DNA from: Chloroflexota bacterium
GTDB lineage: Bacteria; Chloroflexota; Dehalococcoidia; SAR202; UBA11138
Direction: 5' to 3'
Length of the DNA: 9,042 nt
Assembly: GCA_022561955.1 (NCBI GenBank)
Contig: JADFQF010000037.1
Coordinates: 1-9,042 of the forward strand
The notes under the pieces: generated by a model
Told to the model about the DNA's origin: nothing
Databases searched by the model: none
The model's input: only the letters and a program-made list of their open reading frames with translations
Shown: piece by piece, positions 1-7,794 of the stretch
Layout: every line of letters starts with the position of its first letter
How positions within the stretch are numbered: position 1 is the first letter of the stretch
Translations under genes and position numbers: made by a program

Positions 1-144
1 CAGTAACGGAAAACTTCGTGTTCTTGGGACGCAGGTGAGGGGTGCCGGTTCCGGATAATCCGGATTCGAGGCCGTACCGCAAAATCAGCGTAGACACGGG
101 CTTGCGGCGGCTGCCAAGCGCTCCATCCATCCCGCCTGTGCAGC

Positions 145-1575
145 CTAGTCCGATCCCTTGACGATTTCGAAGCGGTAGATGCTGCCGTCAAAGCAGCAGG
201 CGTACAGTTCCTTCTTCGCGTCCTCGCCGAACGAGGCGATGTACTTGCGCTGCTCGTGGGCCATCAGTTCGTTGCCGATGACTTTCTTCTTCTTGACGTC
301 GTAGGTCAGGCCCCAGATGCGGCCGGTAAAATAATCCGCGTACACATAGACACCCACCAGCTCTTTCAGTTTTTTGCCCCGGTAAACGTAGCCGCCGGTG
401 ATGGAGATACCCTTGGCGCGGTCGTATTCGGCGACAGGGTCAATCATCTTGTCTGTCTTCTTGCCGCCGCGGTAGGCGTGTTTGCCCTCGCGCTTGTTCC
501 AGCCATAGTTGCCGCCCTTGACGATGATATCGACCTCTTCCCACCCGTTCTGGCCGACATCGGCGCCCCAGAGCAGCCCCGTCTCGCGGTCAAACGACAT
601 GCGCCAGATGTTACGCAGGCCATAAGCCCAGATTTCAGCGCGCGCACCTTTGCGCCCCACGAAGGGATTGTCCTTCGGCACTTTGTAGCGTCCGGCGTCG
701 TCCAGGCCGGCAACGTCGATGCGCAGAATCGAGCCCAGCAGGGTCGCCGTGTTCTGTCCATTGCCGGCGGGGTCACCGGAGCTCCCGCCGTCTCCCAGGG
801 CGACATACAGGAAGCCGTCGGGGCCGAAGGCGATCTGCCCGCCGTTGTGGTTGCGAAACGGCTGCGGTACCTCGAGAATCACGACCTCACTGGACGGGTC
901 CACCTTTCCCCGCCTTCCCACATCGGCCGCGAACCTCGAGATTACCGAACGCCTGGGACCGGGGGCCGTGTAATAGACGTAGAAGTAGCCGTTTTCCGAA
1001 AACGTCGGGTCGAAGGTCAACCCGAGCAGTCCCTCTTCGTTACCCCGGTCCTCGACCCTCTTACGTATATCCAGGAACTCCTTGGCCTGGTTTGCCGCCG
1101 GGTCCTCGGAAAAGGCCAGGATGCGTCCCTCCTGCAGCGCAACATACAGGCGGTCGCCGATACCTTTGGGAAAGGCCATCGCCGTCATTCGCCGCATGGA
1201 GAGCTCAGGAAAGGCCTCCCGCACCGCAAGCTCGGACAGCGGGCGGGCCACGGGAGGCGATGGGGGCACCGGCGTCGCAGTGGGTGGCGCTATCGTCGGC
1301 GTTGGCGACGCTGGGGCAGCCGGCCGCGATACCGCCGTGGGAGACGGGTTGGCCGTTGGCGTCGCAGGACCCGGAGGCGCGGGCACTTGGGCCGACGGCG
1401 TGGGCGTAGACGGGGCTATTGTGGGAGTCGGGTCGGCCGGAAGACGCTGAGCCGCCCGCGATTCTGAAAAATCGGCCCCGCTTCCGACGGGCGCGGCCGG
1501 AACAGTCCCGCTGCAGGCTACCGCAACCACGAGCATTAAGACGGCGGGCCAGAGCATTTTCATGTCGAGGATCAT
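145..1575 (-). CDS. PQQ-dependent sugar dehydrogenase family lipoprotein (GSDH fold)
   Basis: Predicted secreted, lipid-anchored six-bladed beta-propeller of the glucose/sorbosone dehydrogenase family (PF07995; soluble aldose sugar dehydrogenase/YliI type). Members oxidise aldoses with PQQ and calcium. The 476-residue product starts with a hydrophobic signal ending in a lipobox (VAVA before Cys21). A low-complexity Pro/Thr/Ala linker follows (about 46-112), containing PTPTIAP twice (49-55, 91-97), and then the propeller. Family landmarks are visible: EGLLGLTFDP (181-190), NHNGGQIAFGPDG (242-254) with His243 in the position expected of the catalytic His, GDGG (261-264), AYGLRNIWR (317-325) and DVGQNGWEEVD (339-349). 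The start could instead be Met5 (1563); Met1 is kept because a purine-rich stretch precedes it. Electron acceptor and substrate cannot be read from sequence, and no PQQ biosynthesis gene is nearby. The family call is firm; actual PQQ use is inferred. Confidence 0.9.
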   Translation of the reverse strand: MILDMKMLWPAVLMLVVAVACSGTVPAAPVGSGADFSESRAAQRLPADPTPTIAPSTPTPSAQVPAPPGPATPTANPSPTAVSRPAAPASPTPTIAPPTATPVPPSPPVARPLSELAVREAFPELSMRRMTAMAFPKGIGDRLYVALQEGRILAFSEDPAANQAKEFLDIRKRVEDRGNEEGLLGLTFDPTFSENGYFYVYYTAPGPRRSVISRFAADVGRRGKVDPSSEVVILEVPQPFRNHNGGQIAFGPDGFLYVALGDGGSSGDPAGNGQNTATLLGSILRIDVAGLDDAGRYKVPKDNPFVGRKGARAEIWAYGLRNIWRMSFDRETGLLWGADVGQNGWEEVDIIVKGGNYGWNKREGKHAYRGGKKTDKMIDPVAEYDRAKGISITGGYVYRGKKLKELVGVYVYADYFTGRIWGLTYDVKKKKVIGNELMAHEQRKYIASFGEDAKKELYACCFDGSIYRFEIVKGSD

Positions 1576-1659
1576 AACCCTACTTCACCACCCGGAAGTA
1601 GTATAATCGCCACTGTTAATCCGGTCTTGCCGAAAGACCGCATGTGTGTCGGTGATTCG

Positions 1660-2079
1660 ATGTCGACGAGTGAACTGAAATGCCTCAGCCCAGATCAAAA
1701 AAACAGGCCGGCACGGGTTTGGATAGGCGTCGGCGCGGTGCTGGGGCTGCTGGGCGTAGTGGCCGGAGCGGCCGGAATCCACGTCCTAAAGGGTAGCCTC
1801 GACGACGGCGCTCTGGGCACGTTCGAGACCGCGGTGCGCTTCCAGATGTACCACGCCTTTGCCCTGCTCTTCACGGGGCTGCTGGCCGACCGGTGGCGCT
1901 CACGCTGGACGGATGCCGCCGGCTGGCTGTTCGTTCTAGGCGTTTTGGTCTTCAGCGGCAGCCTGTACGGGCTTGCCCTGTCCGGCATCGGCGTCCTCGG
2001 AGCCATCGCGCCCCTGGGCGGGCTCTCGCTAATCCTGGCCTGGGGTGCTCTGGCCGTCGCGGCGCTGCGAAGGAGTTGA
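1660..2079 (+). CDS. DUF423 family small membrane protein
   Basis: Small integral membrane protein of the DUF423/YgdD family (PF04241), whose biochemical role is unknown. With the ATG at 1660 it has 139 residues and about four hydrophobic segments, roughly at 20-40, 62-80, 86-107 and 110-134. Two family-like motifs are present: RFQMYHAFALL before the second helix and FSGSLYGLAL in the third. The third helix is followed by the Gly/Pro-rich GAIAPLGGLSL stretch typical of the C-terminal half. The frame extends upstream to an ATG at 1642 and a TTG at 1627. I chose 1660 because a weak GGTGAT lies before it and the added residues look unlike the family. It is divergent from the sugar dehydrogenase gene. 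Only 21 bp separate its stop from the next start, so co-transcription with the VOC gene is likely. The family call is confident; the start is uncertain. Confidence 0.85.
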   Translation: MSTSELKCLSPDQKNRPARVWIGVGAVLGLLGVVAGAAGIHVLKGSLDDGALGTFETAVRFQMYHAFALLFTGLLADRWRSRWTDAAGWLFVLGVLVFSGSLYGLALSGIGVLGAIAPLGGLSLILAWGALAVAALRRS

Positions 2080-2100
2080 ACGTTCGAAAGGGGGATTAGG

Positions 2101-2532
2101 ATGATTACCGGCTTGAACCACTCGGGCCTCGTCGTCGAGGACCTGGAAAGGTCCATCCACTTCTATCGGGATGTTATCGGCCTCGATCTCGTCCGGAGTA
2201 TCGACAGAGACGGCGGGCCCATATCCGATGTCGTCGGATACGAAAACACCCATCTCAAAGGCGCGATGCTGAGTCTGAATGACGGGCACCTCATCGAGCT
2301 TATACAGTACGTCCGTCCCGAAGCGGCCGAGAGGCCAACGCAGGAGAGGGCCGTGCTTGGCGGCTCGCACATCGCCTTCAACGTAGACGATATCCAGAAG
2401 ACCATGGACGAGCTGATTAGCAACGGAGCAAAGCAGCTCAATCCGCCCGTGGAGACCGCGCCGGGACGGAAGGTCTGCTACATGCAGGACCCCGACGGCA
2501 ACTGGATAGAGCTGCTGGAGATAAACGAGTAA
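2101..2532 (+). CDS. VOC superfamily metalloenzyme (glyoxalase-like)
   Basis: 143-residue protein with two beta-alpha-beta-beta-beta modules of the vicinal oxygen chelate fold (PF00903). The four positions that normally bind the divalent metal are all filled: His7 (GLNHSGLVV), Glu66 (HLIELIQY), His90 (GGSHIAF) and Glu137 (NWIELLE). It should therefore be a working metalloenzyme, not a degenerate antibiotic-binding relative. The closest known themes are lactoylglutathione lyase, methylmalonyl-CoA epimerase and ring-cleavage dioxygenases; sequence alone does not separate them. The DPDGNWIELLE ending is common to many single-protein VOC lyases and isomerases. A strong GA-rich ribosome site (AAAGGGG, 2088-2094) lies 6 nt before the ATG. 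It sits 21 bp after the DUF423 gene and converges, with a gap of only 9 bp, on the DUF6282 gene. Neither neighbour reveals the substrate. Confidence 0.88.
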   Translation: MITGLNHSGLVVEDLERSIHFYRDVIGLDLVRSIDRDGGPISDVVGYENTHLKGAMLSLNDGHLIELIQYVRPEAAERPTQERAVLGGSHIAFNVDDIQKTMDELISNGAKQLNPPVETAPGRKVCYMQDPDGNWIELLEINE

Positions 2533-2541
2533 GCAGGTCTT

Positions 2542-3375
2542 CTAGCCGACGCCTAGCAACTCGATGGGGTTTTCTTTAACCAGCATGGATACGTCTTCGG
2601 ACTTCATGCCTGCGTCCAGGAGGGCGCTTATCGCCATGCGCATGCCCTCGGCCGGAGGCGGGTTCATCCACTGGCCGAAGTCGGTCGTCAAGATGCAGCT
2701 GTTCACCCCCAGAGACTGAATAGTCCCAACCAGCTCCTTGGGCGTCATCGTTCCCCTGGAAGGCATGCAGGCAAGAAAGGTGTACTCGAGGTAAGCGCCC
2801 AGCGAGGCCATTTCCCGCTGCTCGTCCCGGCTGGCGACGCCGTGGGGATGCGTGGCGATCATGCGCCGCACTCCCCTACTCTTGGCCTCTTGGAAGAGCG
2901 CCAGCGCCTCCGCCGGTGACACATGACCGGACGCCAATACCATGTCGTACTGACTGATGAGGTCCAGTACGTCTAAGACCTCGGGCTTTAGCTTATCGTC
3001 GTCGTCGAAAAGGCTTATGCCCGGTCCCCGGCCAAGGTTCTTCAGCCAGTGGTCGGCGGTGAAGGTCGGCATCCAGACGACCCTGGCATCGAGCTTGGCG
3101 GCGGTCTCCACGGCGTCCGGGTTCAGACCGCCCATCGCCCGGTTCAAGGTCACCGAGCCGATGACGTCGAGGCCTGGATACATCTGGTTCAGCGCGTACG
3201 TCAGCGGCGCGGTCACGTACTCGTGGGACTTCAGCACGAATCCGCCCATCTCGGCCTCGTAGGCCACGCGAGCGGTCTCGATGGCGTCGAGCCGCCTCTC
3301 CTGGTTGGCGTCGGGCGCCGCGTGTACGTGAAGGTCGTAGGAGCCCTTCAGGATCTCATCGACGAGTGTATTCAT
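2542..3375 (-). CDS. DUF6282 family protein, probable metal-dependent TIM-barrel hydrolase
   Basis: 277-residue protein resembling the DUF6282 family, an amidohydrolase-like group without an established reaction. It begins with the DLHVHAAPD signature, where His16 and His18 form the HxH motif on strand 1 of metal-dependent hydrolases. Other likely ligand positions follow in barrel order: Lys49/His51 (VLKSHEY), His151 (SGHVSP), His176/His178 (ATHPHG) and Asp232 (TTDFG). This spacing fits an intact barrel with a one- or two-metal centre. It has no signal peptide, so it is presumably cytosolic. The start ATG at 3375 is followed at once by conserved-looking sequence; the ribosome site before it is weak. 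It is transcribed away from the sulfite-oxidase-like gene across a 124-bp spacer and converges with the VOC gene. A role in degrading cyclic amides, lactones or aromatic acids is possible but unproven. Confidence 0.83.
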   Translation of the reverse strand: MNTLVDEILKGSYDLHVHAAPDANQERRLDAIETARVAYEAEMGGFVLKSHEYVTAPLTYALNQMYPGLDVIGSVTLNRAMGGLNPDAVETAAKLDARVVWMPTFTADHWLKNLGRGPGISLFDDDDKLKPEVLDVLDLISQYDMVLASGHVSPAEALALFQEAKSRGVRRMIATHPHGVASRDEQREMASLGAYLEYTFLACMPSRGTMTPKELVGTIQSLGVNSCILTTDFGQWMNPPPAEGMRMAISALLDAGMKSEDVSMLVKENPIELLGVG

Positions 3376-3408
3376 AACGGGTGCTCTGCGTCCTTAATTA
3401 GTCCCGCC

Positions 3409-3436
3409 TTGGAGATGGGCCAGCCTAGTGTACAAT
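3409..3436 (+). promoter_or_regulatory. candidate promoter for the sulfite-oxidase-like gene
   Basis: TTGGAG (3409-3414) and TACAAT (3431-3436) are separated by 16 bp. The -10 box matches consensus at five of six positions; the -35 keeps only the TTG. Transcription would begin near 3443, leaving a leader of about 57 nt. The placement in the divergent spacer is right, but the weak -35 makes this a moderate call. Confidence 0.4.
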
Positions 3437-3487
3437 ACAGGTTAATGTGCCTGCACGGCCCCGTGAGTCGGGCACCCTAACTCTAAT

Positions 3488-3502
3488 GGAGGCGAACAAT
3501 TG
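3488..3502 (+). promoter_or_regulatory. Shine-Dalgarno site fixing a TTG start
   Basis: GGAGG at 3488-3492 is 7 nt upstream of TTG at 3500-3502. It decides the start of the sulfite-oxidase-like gene in favour of TTG, since the nearby ATG at 3486 overlaps the ribosome site and is in another frame. Confidence 0.7.
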
Positions 3503-4114
3503 CTCAAGAAATTTGGGCGCACTACGAAGATCAATCAAGACCAGGAAGGCCGCGAGGTCCCACCCGGTCAGTTCGTGACGGATAAATTTCCGGTATTGAC
3601 GTACGGGTCGATTCCAAAGATCGACATGGACACGTGGCAGTTCAAGATTTTCGGCCTGGTGGACGAGGAGGTGACTCTGGACTGGCGGCAGTTCAACGAC
3701 GTGGGCAAGATAACTATAGACGCCGAGTTTCACTGCGTCACTCAGTGGAGCAACCTGCAAAACACCTGGGAAGGCATTTCCTTCAATGACCTGGCCAAGC
3801 TGGTCAGGCCGAAGCCGGAAGCCAAATTTGTCATGATTCACTGCTTTGGGGGCTACACGACCAACCTGCCGCTGGACGTCGTTGCCGACGACGACGTGCT
3901 GTTCGCCTTCAAGCACGACGGCGAGCCGCTCACGCCCGATCACGGAGCGCCTCTGCGCTTCATCGTGCCGAAGCGGTACGCGTGGAAGAGCGCCAAGTGG
4001 GCGAACGGCATCGAGTTCATGGATAAGAACGTACCCGGCTTTTGGGAGACGCGGGGCTACCACATGGACGGCGACCCGTGGAAGGAAGAGCGCTTCTGGA
4101 ACGGGTTGGGTTAG
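3500..4114 (+). CDS. sulfite oxidase-like molybdopterin-dependent oxidoreductase, cytoplasmic
   Basis: 204-residue single-domain protein of the sulfite oxidase/YedY molybdopterin fold (PF00174). Cys79 in the EFHCVTQWS motif is the expected protein thiolate ligand to molybdenum. The family's HGAPLRFIVPKRYAWKSAKW segment (148-167), which surrounds the pterin and active site, is present. It lacks a Tat or Sec signal, a cytochrome b5 domain and the C-terminal dimerisation domain of true sulfite oxidases. It therefore belongs to the short cytoplasmic branch, whose substrate and electron partner are mostly unknown. The start is TTG: GGAGG at 3488-3492 sits 7 nt before it, no in-frame ATG exists upstream, and the ATG at 3486 is out of frame. 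It is divergent from the DUF6282 gene. Neither a partner subunit nor a molybdenum cofactor gene is adjacent. Confidence 0.88.
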   Translation: MLKKFGRTTKINQDQEGREVPPGQFVTDKFPVLTYGSIPKIDMDTWQFKIFGLVDEEVTLDWRQFNDVGKITIDAEFHCVTQWSNLQNTWEGISFNDLAKLVRPKPEAKFVMIHCFGGYTTNLPLDVVADDDVLFAFKHDGEPLTPDHGAPLRFIVPKRYAWKSAKWANGIEFMDKNVPGFWETRGYHMDGDPWKEERFWNGLG

Positions 4115-4203
4115 CGTTTCCCGGCCGGGTGATCGCACTGCGGTGACCGCCGTCGAGGGCATTGTACGGCCCTGATCGTCGAATCCAATGGCCTGAAGTA
4201 GGA

Positions 4204-4245
4204 CAAAAAAAGTCCCCTCTCCCGCCTGAGTCGGAAGAGGGGACT
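4204..4245 (-). terminator. intrinsic terminator of the zinc-ribbon gene
   Basis: A 10-bp perfect stem (4211-4220 with 4236-4245, AGTCCCCTCT/AGAGGGGACT) can be extended inside by CCG/CGG (4222-4224 with 4232-4234). On the minus strand it is followed directly by seven T residues (the A run 4205-4211 on the plus strand). It lies 50 bp past the stop of the zinc-ribbon gene. The T run exists only on the minus strand, so it does not terminate the rightward sulfite-oxidase-like transcript. Confidence 0.9.
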
Positions 4246-4295
4246 CGTACGTTCAGCGTTAATCTAAGAAGCCTGTCGGCTGCGCCGAAAAATGC

Positions 4296-4460
4296 CTACG
4301 CGACCTTCTTCTTCAACGCCGCGGGCATGGAGAAGACTCCGTTGGTCTTGTCGATATCGACCATGTACCCGCACTGCAGGCACTCCCGGTACTCGCCGTA
4401 CATATCGCGATTGGCGATAACATCGCCCTTACATCTAGGACACGCTTTCAGGTATAACAA
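4296..4460 (-). CDS. small zinc-ribbon protein, predicted HspR-regulated
   Basis: 54-residue protein with two CxxC knuckles, Cys7-Cys10 (CPRC) and Cys27-Cys30 (CLQC), arranged as a four-cysteine zinc ribbon around a conserved-looking RDMYGEYREC strand. The C-terminus is short and basic (KKK at 50-52). I recognise the fold but no named family with a known function. The frame could open at ATG 4496, but that codon has no ribosome site. A perfect AAGGAGGT (4475-4468) stands 7 nt before TTG at 4460, which makes TTG the probable start. It is a single-gene unit with its own terminator downstream. Its promoter overlaps that of hspR-grpE-dnaK and shares a HAIR-like operator with it, suggesting a stress-linked role in RNA, ribosome or protein handling. 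That role is inference; the gene call rests on the CxxC pairs, the ribosome site, the promoter and the terminator. Confidence 0.85.
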   Translation of the reverse strand: MLYLKACPRCKGDVIANRDMYGEYRECLQCGYMVDIDKTNGVFSMPAALKKKVA

Positions 4461-4475
4461 TTGCTCAACCTCCTT
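4458..4475 (-). promoter_or_regulatory. strong Shine-Dalgarno site fixing a TTG start
   Basis: AAGGAGGT on the minus strand (4475-4468) precedes TTG (4460-4458) by 7 nt. This is the best ribosome site in the window. It argues against the upstream in-frame ATG at 4496, which has none. Confidence 0.8.
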
Positions 4476-4592
4476 TGGTTCTTCCCCACCCCACATCTGA
4501 GTACGATTTTGTACGTTGCTGTTTGGATGCGGTGCTCAGGATTACAGGTTCATTTTTGGACTTCAATCGAAAGATGTCTCTATGATTATGGG

Positions 4593-4621
4593 ATTATATA
4601 ACTTGACACGCTCTATATCAA
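4593..4621 (-). promoter_or_regulatory. promoter of the zinc-ribbon gene (-35 TTGATA, -10 TATAAT)
   Basis: On the minus strand TTGATA (4621-4616) is followed after exactly 17 bp by a perfect TATAAT (4598-4593). That makes 11 of 12 consensus positions. Transcription should start near 4586, giving a leader of about 125 nt before the TTG start. Its -35 box lies inside the spacer of the opposing hspR promoter. Confidence 0.75.
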
Positions 4622-4622
4622 C
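4602..4622. promoter_or_regulatory. HAIR-like HspR operator between divergent promoters
   Basis: TTGA (4603-4606) and TCAA (4618-4621) form an inverted pair 11 bp apart. This is exactly the geometry of the HspR-associated inverted repeat, CTTGAGT-N7-ACTCAAG. The left half reads CTTGACA, five of seven matches; the right half reads TATCAAC, four of seven. The left half-site covers the -35 of the hspR promoter and the right half-site covers the -35 of the zinc-ribbon promoter. Bound HspR would block both. The repeat is degenerate, so this rests on spacing and context. Confidence 0.55.
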
Positions 4623-4631
4623 CCTTAAAAT
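4603..4631 (+). promoter_or_regulatory. promoter of the hspR-grpE-dnaK operon (-35 TTGACA, -10 TAAAAT)
   Basis: A perfect TTGACA (4603-4608) and TAAAAT (4626-4631) are separated by 17 bp, matching 11 of 12 consensus positions. The predicted start is near 4638, leaving a leader of about 140 nt before hspR. The leader contains a 10-bp palindrome (4655-4664) but no structure I can name. Housekeeping-type boxes fit repression control by HspR rather than a heat-shock sigma factor. Confidence 0.75.
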
Positions 4632-4777
4632 ATGTATTGACTTGTGAAACTCCCTCGGCGCCGATGAAAGGCTCCAACGGGGAACCGCGCAAGCCTTCCC
4701 GATCCTTACTATTGAAAACGACGAATCAGCTCATAGGTTAGCGAGAGCGTAGCGTCGGACCAGGCGAGCAGGCAGAT

Positions 4778-5146
4778 ATGACCGGAAGAAGAATTGAACA
4801 GAAAGACTATGAGGGGGTTTACATCATAAGTGTAGCCGCCCGCATACTGGAGATGCACCCCCAGACATTGCGAAAGTACGAGCGAATCGGCCTCGTCCGG
4901 CCTTCCCGCACGGTGGGGATGCTCCGGCTCTACTCCGAGGAGGACGTGGCCCGGCTCCGACTCATAAAGCACCTCGTCGGCAATCTGGGGCTAAACCTTG
5001 CAGGCGTGCAATTGGCTGTGCAAATATTCAATCAGACGGTCCACATGAAAGACCTGCTCCGGACCCTGGAAGGAGACAAGCTAAAGGCATCTCTCGACGA
5101 AGACATGAACGAGGTGCTTGAGCTACTGCAAGGCAGACTGCGATAA
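4778..5146 (+). CDS. hspR: HspR, MerR-family heat-shock repressor
   Basis: 122-residue MerR-type winged-helix repressor of the HspR group. In Actinobacteria and Helicobacter, HspR binds HAIR operators and represses dnaK and related operons, with DnaK acting as co-repressor. The helix-turn-helix and wing span about 15-60: [20 protein letters not shown], then GLVRPSRT, then [18 protein letters not shown] short helical dimerisation tail follows. Phe/Tyr-rich sensory domains of other MerR regulators are absent and there is no metal-binding cysteine cluster, as expected for HspR. It is the first gene of the operon, 28 bp before grpE. It presumably autoregulates through the HAIR-like site at 4602-4622. 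In many Actinobacteria hspR lies last in dnaK-grpE-dnaJ-hspR; here it leads. The ribosome site (GCAGG, 4768-4772) is weak, so HspR may be made at a low rate. Confidence 0.93.
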   Translation: MTGRRIEQKDYEGVYIISVAARILEMHPQTLRKYERIGLVRPSRTVGMLRLYSEEDVARLRLIKHLVGNLGLNLAGVQLAVQIFNQTVHMKDLLRTLEGDKLKASLDEDMNEVLELLQGRLR

Positions 5147-5174
5147 TGTCCTTCGTGACGGCGGAGTAAATATC

Positions 5175-5767
5175 ATGGAAGAGCAGCAGGCCGAGAATGA
5201 CGGCCCCGTGAATAGCGACGAGCAGCGCGAGGCCATTCCGGACGAAGCGCCGGACGAGGCTTCCTCAATGAAGGCCGAGATGGAGGAGGCGCTGCGGGAA
5301 AAAGAGCAGTTCAAGGTGATGGCGCAGCGGGCACAGGCCGACCTCGACAACTATCGAAAACGCGCGGCCGATGAGCAGAGCGAAATCCGACGAAACGCCG
5401 GCTCGACGCTGCTCCTGAAGTTTCTTGGCATCGTAGACGACATCGACCGCGCCATCGAGCTGATGCCGGAGGACGTTGCCGGGTCGGGTTGGGTGGATGG
5501 CCTGGAGCTTATCCAACGCAATATGAAGAGCATTTTGGACTCTGAGGGTGTCGAGAAGATCGAGGCCAAGGGACAACGCTTCGAGCCCTGGGAACACGAA
5601 GCCGTCACATACCAGGAGACCCCGGACGGGGAGGACGGCATGGTGATAGACGTATTTCGAGAGGGATACAAACTTCACGACAGAGTCCTTCGGGCGGCAC
5701 AGGTAGTTGTTTCCAAGGCCCCAGCGCAAATTGAAGAGACAGAAACATCCGAACAGGAGACGGAATA

Positions 5768-5768
<1 letters not shown>
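5175..5768 (+). CDS. grpE: GrpE, nucleotide exchange factor for DnaK
   Basis: 197-residue cytosolic co-chaperone (PF01025) that dimerises and drives ADP release from DnaK. The first 30 residues are acidic and probably disordered. A long helix suited to the paired coiled coil runs about 31-75 and contains [16 protein letters not shown] helical-bundle segment follows, then the beta-wing that contacts DnaK (about 125-182), with FEPWEHEAV and the [21 protein letters not shown] block of the GrpE signature. The frame is open back to 5118 inside hspR, but ATG 5175 is preferred because GGAG (5163-5166) precedes it by 8 nt and the upstream residues are unlike GrpE. The stop overlaps the dnaK start by one base (TAATG), indicating coupled translation that matches the two partners' production. 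Confidence 0.95.
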
Positions 5769-7657
<1,889 letters not shown>

Positions 7658-7674
7658 TCACCGGGATTGTACAG

Positions 7675-7708
7675 AGGGCTCCCCGAGCAGTCGGGGGGCC
7701 CTTTTCTT
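7675..7708 (+). terminator. intrinsic terminator of hspR-grpE-dnaK
   Basis: An 11-bp stem, GGGCTCCCCGA (7676-7686) with TCGGGGGGCCC (7691-7701) and one G-T pair, closes a GCAG loop. It is followed by TTTTCTT (7702-7708) and begins 18 bp after the dnaK stop. A weaker 6-bp hairpin (7714-7719 with 7725-7730) follows and may back it up. Confidence 0.92.
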
Positions 7709-7794
7709 AGGTCAGGGGTGAGGAACCCTTAATTTGGGTACATATCGTAGTGACGGGCAGACGGCCAGGCACTATGGGTGATCGAAGAGTAAAC

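Noticed and set aside
44..95. tRNA-like stretch with a GATTCGAGG arm and repeated TCCGGA
   Set aside because: The flanking bases do not form a T-arm stem, and no anticodon or acceptor stem can be drawn.
1..130. Minus-strand frame from ATG at 130 running off the left edge (43 codons)
   Set aside because: It is too short and cut off, with no recognised motif and a GGCGGG that abuts the ATG instead of being spaced from it. Sequence beyond position 1 would settle it.
256..1467. 403-codon open frame antisense to the sugar dehydrogenase
   Set aside because: It mirrors the real gene on the other strand, ends in an Arg/Gly-rich translation of the Pro/Thr linker and has no recognisable motif.
1600..1607. 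TATAAT on the plus strand and overlapping TATACT on the minus strand between the first two genes
   Set aside because: The position is attractive for divergent promoters, but neither strand has a -35 box at acceptable spacing.
3425..4162. 245-codon minus-strand open frame over the sulfite-oxidase-like gene
   Set aside because: It is an antisense shadow of a gene with clear active-site motifs; its translation shows no family features.
4712..4739. Second promoter (TTGAAA ... TAGGTT) in the hspR leader
   Set aside because: The -10 matches only three of six positions, and a near-perfect promoter already lies upstream.
4461..4777. CIRCE element (HrcA operator) upstream of the chaperone operon
   Set aside because: No TTAGCACTC-N9-GAGTGCTAA-like pair is present; the HAIR-like site and the hspR gene explain the regulation better.
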